A program made the translations under genes and the position numbers. Positions 44,943-53,785 of a stretch of DNA of 64,000 nt are shown here, piece after piece; position 1 is the first letter of the stretch, and every line of letters begins with the position of its first letter. The DNA is from Rhodophyticola sp. CCM32 (GTDB lineage: Bacteria; Pseudomonadota; Alphaproteobacteria; Rhodobacterales; Rhodobacteraceae). Location of the stretch: positions 2,294,001 through 2,358,000 of the forward strand of contig NZ_CP038492.1 in assembly GCF_004751985.1 (NCBI RefSeq), written 5' to 3'. The notes beneath the pieces were generated by a model, which saw nothing but the letters and a program-made list of their open reading frames with translations, made no database searches and had not been told where the DNA came from.

Positions 44943-45036
44943 GCAGCGTCTGCATTTAGCTGATCCATCGAAAACCGCGTTCGAGCCGAAGGGGAGAGGC
45001 AGCGGTTTTCGATAAAGATCACACGCAAACCGCTAT
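44938..45036. repeat. Palindromic repeat, family C (copy 4)
   Basis: CTATAGGCAGCGTCTGC at the left, TCGAAAACCGCGTTCGAGCC / GCAGCGGTTTTCGAT inside, and ACGCAAACCGCTATAAAATC at the right. The right end matches the end of the copy at 52481. Confidence 0.6.
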
Positions 45037-45101
45037 AAAATCGCAGCTTACGTCAGTGTCCAATTTTAGGGGGGTAGCTCTGTCATTGGTTTGGAGGAGA
45101 A

Positions 45102-45185
45102 TGGTGGGCGACCCTGGAATCGAACCAGGCGTGCGTCTCCGCGAGGGAGTTACAGTCCCCTGCCACACCTTGCGGCCTGTCGCCC
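45102..45185 (-). tRNA. tRNA-Tyr (anticodon GUA)
   Basis: On the minus strand: acceptor GGGCGAC/GTCGCCC, anticodon loop CTGTAAC (GTA), a long class II variable arm, T-arm CCTGGTTCGATTCCAGG and encoded CCA. It is divergent from the rRNA methyltransferase gene. Confidence 0.96.
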
Positions 45186-45342
45186 ACTGGCCGGAACATT
45201 GCCCGGCGTGGGCCGTGGGATAGCTGCGGGTCTGGCAGGCGTCAACTGCAAAAAGCCCGTGCCCCGGAGGGGGCTGGGTGCTTGGCATCGGGGCTCTGGG
45301 GCGATAGGGGCTGGGGCGAACCGGGATCGGAGCCTTTCTGCC

Positions 45343-46119
45343 ATGAAAAAACCAGCGTGGGTGATCGACAAGGAGCGGGCGCGCCGTGCTGCGGCGGCGG
45401 AAACCGTCTGGCTGTTCGGGCTGCATGCGGTGCGCGATGCATTGGTGAACCCAAGCCGCATAAAACAACGGCTGGTTCTGACGAAGAATGCTGCCGACAA
45501 GCTGAGTGAAGCGATTGCACAAGGCGGGCTGGAGCCGGAAATGGCCGATCCGCGCAAATTTCCGGTGCCGCTTGACCCGGGGTCGGTGCATCAGGGTGCA
45601 GCGCTGGAAGTGAAAGCGCTGGATTGGGGGCCGCTGGCTGATATCGCCGTGGCCGGCACAGGGGCAGCGCGGTTGCTGCTGCTCGATCGGGTGACGGACC
45701 CGCATAATGTGGGGGCGATCCTGCGTTCGGCCGAGGTGTTCGGTGCCCGCGCAGTGATTGCGCCCGCGCGCCATTCCGCACCTGAAACCGGGGCGCTGGC
45801 GAAAACCGCCTCGGGCGCGCTGGAACGCCAGCCTTATCTGCGGGTCAAGAACCTGGGCGACACGATGCAGGAGCTGAAGACACTGGGATATGTCCTGCTG
45901 GGTCTGGACGGTACAGGCGAGATTGAGATCGCAGACGCGGTGGCAGATCTGGGTGACCGGCCCGTGGCGCTGGTTCTGGGGGCCGAGGGGCCGGGCCTGC
46001 GCGAGCGGACCAAAAGCCTCTGCGATCATCTGGTGCGCATTCCGGCGGCGGGGGCATTCGGCTCTCTGAATGTTTCCAATGCGGCCGCCGTCTCTCTGTA
46101 TGCGGTGGCGAAAGGATAG
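45343..46119 (+). CDS. rlmB: 23S rRNA (guanosine-2'-O-)methyltransferase RlmB-like, SpoU family
   Basis: A 258-residue SPOUT methyltransferase that 2'-O-methylates a guanosine in 23S rRNA. The N-terminal substrate domain reads WLFGLHAVRDALVNPSRIKQ. The SpoU core has LLLDRVTDPHNVGAILRSAE near residue 110, VLGAEGPGLRERTKSLCD near 208 and IPAAGAFGSLNVSNAAAVSL near 233, the knotted SAM site. ATG 45343 is chosen because the upstream part of the frame runs through tRNA-Tyr. Confidence 0.9.
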   Translation: MKKPAWVIDKERARRAAAAETVWLFGLHAVRDALVNPSRIKQRLVLTKNAADKLSEAIAQGGLEPEMADPRKFPVPLDPGSVHQGAALEVKALDWGPLADIAVAGTGAARLLLLDRVTDPHNVGAILRSAEVFGARAVIAPARHSAPETGALAKTASGALERQPYLRVKNLGDTMQELKTLGYVLLGLDGTGEIEIADAVADLGDRPVALVLGAEGPGLRERTKSLCDHLVRIPAAGAFGSLNVSNAAAVSLYAVAKG

Positions 46120-46125
46120 GCCGCC

Positions 46126-46425
46126 ATGCCCAATGGACCCAAGATTGCCACTTGCTGTTATTGCAGCACCCGCACGGTGTTGCGGCTGACAGCAAGGGAG
46201 GGCCATGAACTTGCCTGCGGCTCCTGCGGGGCGCCGCTACATAAGATGAAAGCGCTGAAACAATCAGAGGCGCGACAGGGCAAACGCGGTCGCCCGGCCC
46301 CGGCGTCATTCGGGGCGCAAAATCGCAAACCACCCCGCCATCATGCCAAGCGGAAACGCCGCAAACCGATGTGGAAAAAGGCGTTTGAGGAGGCATTTGA
46401 CCTGGTGGAAGATATCTTCGATTGA
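46126..46425 (+). CDS. Small zinc-ribbon protein, hypothetical
   Basis: A 99-residue protein. Two CxxC pairs, CCYCSTRTVLRL and CGSCGAPLHKMK (residues 10-13 and 31-34), form a zinc ribbon. The middle is very basic (RHHAKRKRRKPMWKKA) and the C-terminus acidic (FEEAFDLVEDIFD). It starts six bases after the methyltransferase stop, so it is probably co-transcribed and could bind nucleic acid. Not otherwise recognised. Confidence 0.75.
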   Translation: MPNGPKIATCCYCSTRTVLRLTAREGHELACGSCGAPLHKMKALKQSEARQGKRGRPAPASFGAQNRKPPRHHAKRKRRKPMWKKAFEEAFDLVEDIFD

Positions 46426-46528
46426 GCACGGGCGCACACGCGCGATCAAAGCTCCGTCAGAAGGGATGTTACCGGGGCGCAAGGTTTGCATAGTTCAGGT
46501 ATCAATCGTCCAACCGGAGACAAAACCC

Positions 46529-46990
46529 ATGCTGACCCGCCGCAATACCCTTCGTCTTTTTGCCGCAACACCCTTGATCGGCCTTGCAGCTTTCACCTCC
46601 CCTGCCCTGGCAGCAGAACCGGAAACCTATGCCGAAGGTGGTGTTGCCATCGACGGCAGCGATGCCGTGGCATATTTCACCGAACATGGGCCTGTTCCCG
46701 GCAGCCCCGATCACAGCTTTGACTGGCGCGGTGCCCGCTGGCAGTTTTCCAGCGCCGCCAATCGCGATCTGTTTGCGGCAGAGCCTGAACGCTATGCCCC
46801 GGCCTTTGGCGGCTATTGCGCCTTCGCGGCCTCACGCGGGTATCTGGCCCCGACCATGCCCGAAGCCTGGAGCATCTATGAAGACCGGCTGTATCTGAAC
46901 GCCAATCTGCGGGCCCGTGAATTATGGCTGGCCGAACTGCCGTCAGTCATTGCAGCGGGAGAAGCGAACTGGCCGGGCATTCTGGGCTGA
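46529..46990 (+). CDS. YHS-domain exported protein
   Basis: A 153-residue protein with an N-terminal signal (RRNTLRLFAATPLIGLAAF, cleavage near ALA/AEPE) that begins with a twin arginine, so Tat export is possible. Residues 35-110 form a YHS-like domain: IDGSDAVAYFTEHGPVPGSP, WRGARWQFSSAANRDLFAAE and FGGYCAFAASRGYLAP. Such proteins are common in Rhodobacterales and may bind metal. Start chosen at the signal-peptide ATG. Confidence 0.8.
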   Translation: MLTRRNTLRLFAATPLIGLAAFTSPALAAEPETYAEGGVAIDGSDAVAYFTEHGPVPGSPDHSFDWRGARWQFSSAANRDLFAAEPERYAPAFGGYCAFAASRGYLAPTMPEAWSIYEDRLYLNANLRARELWLAELPSVIAAGEANWPGILG

Positions 46991-47063
46991 CCCCCTTCCC
47001 GGTGCACAACCCGGCAGCGCGCCCATGATCACGAAACCGTGCCCAGGCCTTTAAACATTGCAA

Positions 47064-47172
47064 GCGTTGCCTAAATACAACTCATGGCGCGGCGGTTCGG
47101 AACCCCGCCCGCCCATCACTGTCCCTCGTTCCGTGACTTACGCCCGTGGTTTTTCGCTGCGGGCGCTTTTTT
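47064..47172 (+). ncRNA. Candidate small RNA ending in a Rho-independent terminator
   Basis: Between the YHS gene and the CoA-binding gene, TAAATAC may serve as a -10 box. The sequence that follows can fold as GGCGG/CCGCC and TCAC/GTGA hairpins and ends in CGCCCG (47141-47146) / CGGGCG (47160-47165) plus CTTTTTT. The terminator is 20 bp before the next start codon, so it may alternatively be a leader attenuator. Identity unknown. Confidence 0.4.
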
Positions 47173-47191
47173 GATCTGTTACAGCAAGAAT

Positions 47192-47665
47192 ATGACCGAA
47201 AATCCCAGTGATAAACTGTTGCGCCAGATTCTGACCGACAGCAAAAGTTTTGCCTGTGTAGGCGTGTCACCCAACCCGGTGCGGCCCAGCCATTATGTGG
47301 CGCGGTATCTGTCCTTGAAGGGATATCGCATTATCCCGGTCAATCCGGGCCAGGTGGGCAAGACATTGTTCGGAGCAGAGGTGGTGGGAGATATATCGCA
47401 GATCGCTGAGCCCGTGGATGTGATCGACATTTTCCGCAGGCCCGAGGCCGTGCCCGACATCGTTGCTACCGCGCTGGCCATGAATCCGTTGCCCAAAACA
47501 ATCTGGATGCAGATCGGTGTGACCCATGCAGAGGCCGCAGCACAGGCCGAAGCCGCCGGTCTTCAGGTGATCCAGAACCGGTGCCCCAAGATTGAATATC
47601 AGCGGCTGTTCGGGGAGCTTCGAATGGGCGGGTTCGCCACCGGGCTGATCAGTTCCAAACTGTAA
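47192..47665 (+). CDS. CoA-binding domain protein (YccU type)
   Basis: A 157-residue Rossmann-fold protein of the CoA_binding_2 family. Key segments: FACVGVSPNPVRPSHYVARY, GYRIIPVNPGQVGKTLFGAE and KTIWMQIGVTHAEAAAQAEA, ending with NRCPKIEYQRLFGEL. Members bind CoA or acyl-CoA; physiological role unknown. ATG 47192 is used because the upstream in-frame extension crosses the terminator-like hairpin. Confidence 0.85.
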   Translation: MTENPSDKLLRQILTDSKSFACVGVSPNPVRPSHYVARYLSLKGYRIIPVNPGQVGKTLFGAEVVGDISQIAEPVDVIDIFRRPEAVPDIVATALAMNPLPKTIWMQIGVTHAEAAAQAEAAGLQVIQNRCPKIEYQRLFGELRMGGFATGLISSKL

Positions 47666-47676
47666 GCGAGGGGAAT

Positions 47677-47738
47677 GGAATTCTCGAGAATTCCACCCGG
47701 AAAACTCCAGTTTTCCAAATGTTTTCCTCGAGGAAAAC
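47677..47738. repeat. Palindrome triplet, family D (copy 2)
   Basis: GGAATTCTCGAGAATTCC (47677-47694), GGAAAACTCCAGTTTTCC (47699-47716) and GTTTTCCTCGAGGAAAAC (47721-47738): three 18 bp units, the first and third perfect palindromes. It lies between convergent genes, where it could end transcription from both sides. Confidence 0.85.
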
Positions 47739-47766
47739 AGGCTTCAGGCCATTGCCGCCTTCAACG

Positions 47767-48075
47767 TTAGCGGCTGGCCTTTTCTTCAATGCCCGAGCGG
47801 GTTTCGCGCCGTTCCAACTCCGCCAGCACCTCCTCTAATGTCACGCCTGACGCTGTCAGCATCACCAGAAAATGGTAGAGAACATCAGCGCCTTCGCGGG
47901 TCAGGGCCTCCCGATCGCCCCGCACCGCTTCGACAATCGCCTCAAGCGCTTCTTCACCAAATTTCTGCGCACAGGCCTCAGCACCCTGCGACAACAGCCG
48001 CGCGGTCCAGCTGGTTTCCGGGTCGGCGCTCTTGCGGGCCTCGATTGTGGCGGTCAGGCGGTCGAGAACAGTCAT
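47767..48075 (-). CDS. hisE: Phosphoribosyl-ATP pyrophosphatase
   Basis: A 102-residue MazG-like enzyme for the second step of histidine synthesis. Signature residues are in [20 protein letters not shown] (Lys and Glu), [11 protein letters not shown] and [12 protein letters not shown]. Normal stand-alone HisE length. Its ATG overlaps the hisF stop (ATGA), so the two are translationally coupled; it is the last gene of the minus-strand his cluster. Confidence 0.94.
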   Translation of the reverse strand: MTVLDRLTATIEARKSADPETSWTARLLSQGAEACAQKFGEEALEAIVEAVRGDREALTREGADVLYHFLVMLTASGVTLEEVLAELERRETRSGIEEKASR

Positions 48076-48833
48076 GACATCCTCATGGGAATACCGGCCT
48101 CGGCCATATGGGCCTTGGCCTCGGCAATGGTGAAATCACCAAAATGGAAGATCGAGGCGGCCAGAACCGCGCTTGCATGGCCTTCGGTCACCCCCTCGAC
48201 CAGATGATCCAGCGTTCCAACCCCGCCCGAGGCGATGACCGGGACCGGGACCGCATCGGCAATGGCGCGGGTAAGCGGCAGGTTGAATCCGGATCGCGTG
48301 CCATCGCGATCCATCGAGGTCAGCAATATCTCACCTGCGCCTTTGGCCGCGACGGTTCTGGCAAAATCAACGGCATCAATGCCCGTTGGTTTGCGCCCGC
48401 CATGGGTGAAGATTTCCCATTTGCCGGGGCTGACGGTTTTGGCGTCGATGGCCACGACAATGCATTGCGCCCCGAACCGGTCAGCGGCACGGGCCACCAC
48501 ATCTGGGTCGGCCACCGCGGCGGAATTGAAGCTGACCTTGTCAGCCCCGGCCAGAAGCAGGGCGCGCACATCTTCGACCATGCGCACCCCGCCGCCGATG
48601 GTCAGCGGCATGAAACACTGTTCCGCCGTGCGGGTTGCCAGATCATACATGGTGCCACGATTTTCATGGGTGGCGTGGATATCGAGAAAGCACAGCTCAT
48701 CCGCCCCCGCCGCATCATAGGCCCGGGCCGATTGCACCGGATCGCCCGCATCGACCAGATCGACAAAGTTCACACCTTTGACCACACGGCCATCGGCGAC
48801 ATCAAGACAGGGAATGATGCGGGTTTTCAGCAT
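48072..48833 (-). CDS. hisF: Imidazole glycerol phosphate synthase subunit HisF
   Basis: A 253-residue TIM barrel forming IGP and AICAR with ammonia from HisH. Catalytic Asp in [15 protein letters not shown] (residue about 11) and the second Asp in [10 protein letters not shown] (about 130) are present, with phosphate-binding PLTIGGGVR and [13 protein letters not shown]. HisH is encoded about 2.4 kb upstream on the same strand rather than adjacent. Confidence 0.96.
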   Translation of the reverse strand: MLKTRIIPCLDVADGRVVKGVNFVDLVDAGDPVQSARAYDAAGADELCFLDIHATHENRGTMYDLATRTAEQCFMPLTIGGGVRMVEDVRALLLAGADKVSFNSAAVADPDVVARAADRFGAQCIVVAIDAKTVSPGKWEIFTHGGRKPTGIDAVDFARTVAAKGAGEILLTSMDRDGTRSGFNLPLTRAIADAVPVPVIASGGVGTLDHLVEGVTEGHASAVLAASIFHFGDFTIAEAKAHMAEAGIPMRMS

Positions 48834-48877
48834 GGGGGCGGTTTAGGCCGAAACCCTGCGCGAGGAAAGAGGCACCG

Positions 48878-49348
48878 TTACCTGCGCGGCTCTGATGCCC
48901 GGGCAACCCGGCTTAACCCGTTGCGCACGATCAGAATATGGAATGGCATGATCATGGCCAGATAGATCCGCCCGCCCAGATTATGAGGCGCCACCCAGGT
49001 TGCCAGATAGATCCGCCCGTCCCGCGCCAAAACCGAGATACGGAAATTCAGATGCTTATCGTCAAAGCCTGCGATGATTTCATGTTCGGTCTCCCGCTCC
49101 ACCGGGAAGATGCCAACCCGGTCGGTCGCAGGCGGGCCGTCATTATCCAGCCCGAATGGCGCGGTCATCACACGGCGGATCAGCAACAGACCACGGGCCC
49201 AGCCCGGGAAACGGGTGATGATACTGGCCGCGTGACGCGGGGTTGCACAGGCCGAAACGACATAGCAATCAAGGAAATCCCCGGGCACCCGGCGCGTATG
49301 CAGCACACTGTCGGGGGGCAGGGTTGTGGCGGTGACACCCGCCATCAT
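48878..49348 (-). CDS. DUF2867 family protein
   Basis: A 156-residue protein with the DUF2867 pattern: [20 protein letters not shown], a central [38 protein letters not shown] and the C-terminal [18 protein letters not shown]. This family often sits among his genes in Rhodobacterales, but its role is unknown. Its start overlaps the hisA stop by 4 bp and hisF starts 45 bp downstream, so it is part of the operon. Confidence 0.82.
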   Translation of the reverse strand: MMAGVTATTLPPDSVLHTRRVPGDFLDCYVVSACATPRHAASIITRFPGWARGLLLIRRVMTAPFGLDNDGPPATDRVGIFPVERETEHEIIAGFDDKHLNFRISVLARDGRIYLATWVAPHNLGGRIYLAMIMPFHILIVRNGLSRVARASEPRR

Positions 49349-50064
49349 GCATCCAGCATCGCAAGGGCCGCGCCCAGATCAAGCGCCCCGTCATAAAGCG
49401 CCCGGCCCGAAATCGCGCCCGCAATCACACCGGTGTCACGCAGCGCCATCAGATCCGAAAGGGAGGAGACCCCGCCCGATGCAATCACCGGAATACTGGT
49501 GGCCCGTCCCAGATCGGCGGTCGCGGCCACATTCGGCCCCTGCATCGCCCCGTCGCGGTTGATATCCGTATAGATGATCGCCGCTACGCCCGCGTCTTCA
49601 AAGCCTTTTGCCAGATCCGTGACCATCAGATCGGTCTCTTCCGCCCAGCCCCGTGTGGCGACCCGACCCTCACGGGCATCCAGCCCCACAGCGACCTGCC
49701 CGGGAAAGGCCCGGGCGGCCTCGCGCACCAGATCGGGGTCTTCCACGGCCACCGTGCCCAGAATGACCCGCGCAATCCCGCGTGTCAGCCACATCTCGAT
49801 CGTGGCCATATCGCGAATACCCCCGCCAAGCTGCGCGGGCACGGACGTATCGGCCAGTATCGCCTCCACCGCCGCGCCATTCACGGGCTGGCCCGCAAAA
49901 GCCCCGTTCAGATCGACCAGATGCAGCCATTCGCAGCCTGCCTTCTGAAAGGCGCGGGCCTGATCTGCCGGTTTGTCGTTGAAAACGGTGGTTTTCTCCA
50001 TATCCCCTTTCAGCAGGCGCACGGCCTGGCCGTCTTTCAGGTCAATCGCGGGGTAGAGGATCAT
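49345..50064 (-). CDS. hisA: Phosphoribosylformimino-5-aminoimidazole carboxamide ribotide isomerase
   Basis: A 239-residue TIM barrel catalysing the ProFAR to PRFAR isomerisation in histidine synthesis. It shows [20 protein letters not shown] with the first catalytic Asp, [10 protein letters not shown], and [18 protein letters not shown] with the second. ATG 50064 gives the typical N-terminus; the frame extends to 50130 without a plausible start. Confidence 0.96.
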   Translation of the reverse strand: MILYPAIDLKDGQAVRLLKGDMEKTTVFNDKPADQARAFQKAGCEWLHLVDLNGAFAGQPVNGAAVEAILADTSVPAQLGGGIRDMATIEMWLTRGIARVILGTVAVEDPDLVREAARAFPGQVAVGLDAREGRVATRGWAEETDLMVTDLAKGFEDAGVAAIIYTDINRDGAMQGPNVAATADLGRATSIPVIASGGVSSLSDLMALRDTGVIAGAISGRALYDGALDLGAALAMLDA

Positions 50065-50213
50065 CACGCAGGCCTTTCCGTCAGCATCCGGGGGCTCTTG
50101 TGGCCCAGAGCCGGGCGAATGCCAAGACACCGGGCGGGGCGCTCCCCAAGGTCAGGCTTGCCAGACCGCCCCCGGCTGGCCCACCATGGCACCACAATTC
50201 GGAGGAAAGCGAG

Positions 50214-50609
50214 ATGAAACACCTGATTTTGGCCGCACTGGCCAGCATCGCCCTGACCGGCATGGCCCATGCGGATGATCTGATCGGGGATTGGCGCACA
50301 GCACCCGATGACCACGGCAATACCGGCCTGATCCGGGTGGCACAATGTGGCGCGGCACTGTGCGGGACGCTGATCGAGGCGTTCGACGGCGCGGGCACAA
50401 CGATGGAATCCGAACATGTCGGACGGCAGATCATCTGGGAGACCCTGCCCGAGGGTGGCGGCGAATATCGCGGGCGTCTCTATTCCCCTGACCGGGACCG
50501 GACCTATCGCTCCCGCCTGCAACTCAATGGCGATGAACTGGTGGTCTCAGGCTGCATCCTTGGCGGCGCGGCCTGCCGGGAAGGCGGACGCTGGCAGCGG
50601 GTGAACTGA
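50214..50609 (+). CDS. DUF2147-like exported protein
   Basis: A 131-residue protein with a signal peptide (ILAALASIALTGMAHA, cleaved before DDL). The mature part matches DUF2147: DLIGDWRTAPDDHGNTGLIR, CGAALCGTLIE and LVVSGCILGGAACREGGRWQ. Members are small periplasmic beta-barrel proteins of unknown role. ATG preceded by GGAGG. It is inserted in the his cluster in the opposite direction, so it is transcribed separately. Confidence 0.83.
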   Translation: MKHLILAALASIALTGMAHADDLIGDWRTAPDDHGNTGLIRVAQCGAALCGTLIEAFDGAGTTMESEHVGRQIIWETLPEGGGEYRGRLYSPDRDRTYRSRLQLNGDELVVSGCILGGAACREGGRWQRVN

Positions 50610-50647
50610 AGGCTCTGCCCGGAGCGTCCAGCGCTAGGGTCCTGACC

Positions 50648-51109
50648 CTAACCGGGATAGGCCCGCCAATTGGTCAGATTGATGACCGCGCCGCTGCTGC
50701 CAAGCGGCGCAGCAATGGCGCGTCGCACTTGAGACTGAGAAGCGCATGAGATGATATGGCCACCAGAGGTCCGCGCGCTGACGCAAAGCTGTGCGTTTCC
50801 ATCATAAACCTCGGCTGCGTAGATATCAAAGCTGGTCTGAACCCGGCCTCCGGGCGCTGTCCAGCCCCTGGCCGAGGGCAGAGTCAGTGTGCAAACCGAT
50901 TCAAGTCCTGATGAGGTTCGTGCCATCTGGGTCAGGGCCTGCACAGCGCCAAACCGGCTTGGCACATCGACAAAGACGCTGAATTCATGATCTCCGGCAA
51001 AACAACGGCTGCTGGAGACATGTTCGGGATAGAAATCGGGACCCGTTTTATCTGTGACGCAGCTTGTGAGAAACGCCAGTGCAATCAGTGAAATAAGGAG
51101 GCGTATCAT
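50648..51109 (-). CDS. Predicted lipoprotein, hypothetical
   Basis: A 153-residue protein from ATG 51109 (MIRLLISLIALAFLTSC); an upstream ATG at 51127 lacks a ribosome site, whereas AAGGAGG-like sequence precedes neither strongly. The lipobox FLTSC predicts Cys17 as the lipidated residue. The mature part has scattered cysteines (SSRCFAGDHEF, LESVCTLTLPS, ISCASQS) and no family I recognise. It lies between hisH and hisA on the same strand. Confidence 0.65.
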   Translation of the reverse strand: MIRLLISLIALAFLTSCVTDKTGPDFYPEHVSSSRCFAGDHEFSVFVDVPSRFGAVQALTQMARTSSGLESVCTLTLPSARGWTAPGGRVQTSFDIYAAEVYDGNAQLCVSARTSGGHIISCASQSQVRRAIAAPLGSSGAVINLTNWRAYPG

Positions 51110-51192
51110 CGTTTTATGATGCATCATTCGTTATGTATTCTTTTGAACTTAAAGTGATTTGCGTTTGATTTGAATTAAAAAACTGCCTCGTC

Positions 51193-51831
51193 TCACGGCG
51201 CCCAGTCCAGAAAATTCGAAATCAGGCGCAGCCCTGCATGCTGGCTTTTTTCCGGGTGAAACTGCGTGCCCAGCACATTATCGCGCCCCACAATCGCGGT
51301 GACCGGACCGCCATAATCCACATGGGCCAGCAGATCATCAGCCCCGGCCACCTGCATGTGGTAGGAATGCACGAAATAGGCATGGTCGCCCGTCTTCAAC
51401 CCGTCCAGAACCGGATGCGCCCGGTCAATGACCAGATCGTTCCAGCCCATATGCGGCACTTTCATTTCAGGCGCGGCGGGTGCGATCCTCACCACATCCC
51501 CCGGCACCCAGCCAAACCCCGCCACATCCTCATATTCCCGCCCCCAGGAGGCCAGCATCTGCATCCCGACACAGATGCCCAGAAACGGGACACCCCTGAG
51601 CTCGACGGCTTCGACAATCGCCTGTTCCAGCCCGTCAATCGCCTGCAAGCCCCGTCGGCAGGCTGGAAAGGCCCCGTCGCCGGGCAAAACGATCCGCGAG
51701 GCCATGGCCACATCTTCGGGCCGGTCACTGACAATAACCGGCGCGTGGCCGCCTTCCCGCGCCATGCGTTGAAAGGCTTTCTCTGCCGAGTGCAGATTGC
51801 CGCTGTCATAGTCGATCAGAACCGTGGTCAT
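51193..51831 (-). CDS. hisH: Imidazole glycerol phosphate synthase subunit HisH
   Basis: A 212-residue class I glutamine amidotransferase supplying ammonia to HisF. Nucleophile Cys is in FLGICVGMQML near residue 85; the His and Glu of the triad are in VLGTQFHPEKSQ near 195. Start MTTVLIDYDSGNLHS is standard. It starts four bases after the hisB stop codon region, so the two are coupled. Confidence 0.96.
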   Translation of the reverse strand: MTTVLIDYDSGNLHSAEKAFQRMAREGGHAPVIVSDRPEDVAMASRIVLPGDGAFPACRRGLQAIDGLEQAIVEAVELRGVPFLGICVGMQMLASWGREYEDVAGFGWVPGDVVRIAPAAPEMKVPHMGWNDLVIDRAHPVLDGLKTGDHAYFVHSYHMQVAGADDLLAHVDYGGPVTAIVGRDNVLGTQFHPEKSQHAGLRLISNFLDWAP

Positions 51832-51835
51832 GCGC

Positions 51836-52423
51836 TCACAGGCTGCCCTTGGTGGAGGGCACCGCATCCGCCTTGCGCGGATCGGTTTCAACCGCCTCGC
51901 GCAGGGCGCGGGCCACCGCCTTGAATGCGGCCTCAACCAGATGGTGGCTGTTGATCCCGTGCAGCGCATCCACATGCAGGGTGATCCCGCCATGGGTTGA
52001 AAAGGCCTGAAAGAATTCGCGCACCAGTTCCGTATCAAAGGTCCCGATCTTGGCGGTGGGCATATCGAGATGCCAGACCAGATAGGGCCGCCCCGACAGA
52101 TCCAGCGCCGCACGCACCAATGCGTCATCCATCGGCAACAGGCATGCGCCATAGCGCCGGATGCCACGCTTATCCGCCAGCGCGGCGGTCAATGCCTGAC
52201 CCAGAGCAATCCCCACATCCTCGACACTGTGATGATCGTCGATATGCAGATCGCCGGTCGCGCGAATGGTCATGTCGATCAGGGAATGACGCGCAAGCTG
52301 GTCCAGCATGTGGTCGAAAAACCCCACTCCGGTCTGAATGTCATAAACCCCTGACCCGTCGAGATTGATCTCAACGGTGATGTCCGTTTCCGCCGTTTTC
52401 CGGCTGATGGCCGCCTTGCGCAT
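51836..52423 (-). CDS. hisB: Imidazoleglycerol-phosphate dehydratase
   Basis: A 195-residue manganese enzyme removing water from IGP. Metal-binding histidine motifs are [14 protein letters not shown] near residue 35, [20 protein letters not shown] near 60 and the late [18 protein letters not shown] near 160. Monofunctional form without the phosphatase domain. First gene of the minus-strand his cluster; its promoter should lie in 52424-52490. Confidence 0.96.
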   Translation of the reverse strand: MRKAAISRKTAETDITVEINLDGSGVYDIQTGVGFFDHMLDQLARHSLIDMTIRATGDLHIDDHHSVEDVGIALGQALTAALADKRGIRRYGACLLPMDDALVRAALDLSGRPYLVWHLDMPTAKIGTFDTELVREFFQAFSTHGGITLHVDALHGINSHHLVEAAFKAVARALREAVETDPRKADAVPSTKGSL

Positions 52424-52480
52424 CCTGCGCCTCCGCTTGTCGTAACAGCCCGGGTTATAGGGGCCGGTCCAAGCGCTGCC

Positions 52481-52589
52481 TACAGCATTTTGCGGTTTAT
52501 CTGAAACAGATCACATGAAGCGATGTATTTAAGACAAAGAGAGACAGGCGGTAAAAGCCGGCAGGCGTCGCAAGCAAACCACTATAAAA
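52481..52589. repeat. Palindromic repeat, family C (copy 5), truncating the ligase gene
   Basis: TACAGCATTTTGCGGTTTAT at the left and GCAAACCACTATAAAATC at the right. The right edge equals that of the copy at 44938. The stop codon of the following minus-strand ligase gene (TAG at 52582-52584) lies within this terminal sequence. Confidence 0.6.
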
Positions 52590-53667
52590 TCACCCGGCCT
52601 TCCTGATCCAGCATGCCCATAAGCCCGGTGCGCAGAAACCCGTCGCGCCGGTGGATATGACCGATGCCCCGCTTGGCGCCGATATAGCCCTGAAACCGGG
52701 GGCGGGTGCGCAGCCAGATCTCTCCCCGCTCAAACAGCAGATTGTCCAGTCCCGTCCTAGGATCGACAATCATCACCTCAACCCCCGGCAGAGGCCGCCC
52801 ATGGGTGCGTATTGCCGTATCAACCGGATCAGCCGGATCACACAGGCTTGCCAGCCCCGCCGTTTCAGCAATGGACCAACTGTTGAGCATTTGAACCCCG
52901 GGGAAGGCTTTCTGCGCCCGGGGGATCATGCGGCCCGGGGCCTGCACGACCATCTGCCGCAAACCGGACAAACACGGCGCATATGCCACCCGCCCCCGGA
53001 TAAGAGCCATCAAGCCTTCAACATCCGGCACGATCAACACCGTTGCAGAGGCGGGCATCCCGGCAATCTCGCCCCGTTTCGGCACGCGCCCGGAACAACG
53101 GGAGATTGCCGCCCCGGTCTCACCTGCCGCCAGATGCATCAGCACCGAGACAGGATGCACAGCCTCGGCCATGACGGCGAGGTGATCCGCCGCCGTGATC
53201 CCAAGGCGCGCCGCAATGGCTTTTGCCGAGGATAGCAGCATGGATTGCGGACATGGGAAGACCGCTGCAACCTCATCCAGCAGGTTTGATGGGAACAGAA
53301 CCTGCGCGGTCGTTTCGCCCGATGCCTGCATCTTGTCCGGCAAGGGCATGGCCGCGTTCAGATCCTCCAGTGTCATGGCGGTCTTAACCGGCCCGTCTTT
53401 GACATCCGCAACCACAAATTTGGGGAAAAGCGCCGCACTGGCCTGGGAGATCTCATCAGGCCCGGCGGTTGCCGGCAGCAGCATCACATCCGCATTCAAC
53501 ATCCGGCATGCGGCCAGAAGCGCATCTATGTCACCGGATGAGGACAGAAGCGCAAGCCCCCTCTCCCCCGCCCGCAGCCCGGACGCCTGTAACCCGGCCG
53601 CAAGCGACGCGGCATATGCAGTATCTTTTGGGGGTAAGGCCGTTTGAACCACGTCAGATCTCTGCAT
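52582..53667 (-). CDS. Degenerate AMP-dependent ligase-like protein, C-terminally truncated
   Basis: 361 residues from ATG 53667. It resembles the large domain of an acyl-CoA synthetase: SASLAAGLQASGLRAGERGL-like N-terminus, NSWSIAETAGLASLCDPADP (A5 position), GRPLPGVEVMIVDP and EIWLRTRPRFQGYIG. No clear A3 ATP loop is found, and the ribose-binding TGD is TGLMG. The protein stops at EGRVIL, before the C-terminal domain with the catalytic Lys, where a family C repeat begins. It is probably a decayed or non-catalytic protein. Divergent from an SDR gene. Confidence 0.65.
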   Translation of the reverse strand: MQRSDVVQTALPPKDTAYAASLAAGLQASGLRAGERGLALLSSSGDIDALLAACRMLNADVMLLPATAGPDEISQASAALFPKFVVADVKDGPVKTAMTLEDLNAAMPLPDKMQASGETTAQVLFPSNLLDEVAAVFPCPQSMLLSSAKAIAARLGITAADHLAVMAEAVHPVSVLMHLAAGETGAAISRCSGRVPKRGEIAGMPASATVLIVPDVEGLMALIRGRVAYAPCLSGLRQMVVQAPGRMIPRAQKAFPGVQMLNSWSIAETAGLASLCDPADPVDTAIRTHGRPLPGVEVMIVDPRTGLDNLLFERGEIWLRTRPRFQGYIGAKRGIGHIHRRDGFLRTGLMGMLDQEGRVIL

Positions 53668-53733
53668 TCCGCATCTGTGATTGCGTATTTTGCACTTTGA
53701 CCAGAGGCCAAACCACCCCGGATCGTGAGTTTT

Positions 53734-53740
53734 TGTATAC
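53734..53740. promoter_or_regulatory. TGTATAC motif in divergent promoter (site 1)
   Basis: TTTTGTATACATATGATATG lies between the ligase-like gene and the SDR gene. The core TGTATAC recurs at 57593-57599 in the other divergent promoter of this cluster, suggesting a common regulator, for example of the GntR type. Confidence 0.4.
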
Positions 53741-53785
53741 ATATGATATGTTATATGTATTATTTTCTTCAGGGTAGGAGTCAAC

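Larger units (their letters stand above)
44660..45101. other. Gene-free stretch filled by repeats C3, A3 and C4
   Basis: Three palindromic repeats lie end to end: C at 44669-44771, A at 44765-44942 and C at 44938-45036. They share CTATA-type junctions. About 65 bp then remain before tRNA-Tyr. No gene is seen. Confidence 0.65.

Noticed and set aside
45091..45342. Longer N-terminus for the RlmB-like gene
   Set aside because: The extension runs through tRNA-Tyr; the ATG at 45343 gives the normal family start.
47084..47191. Longer N-terminus for the CoA-binding protein
   Set aside because: It crosses a terminator-like hairpin; ATG 47192 gives the normal family length.
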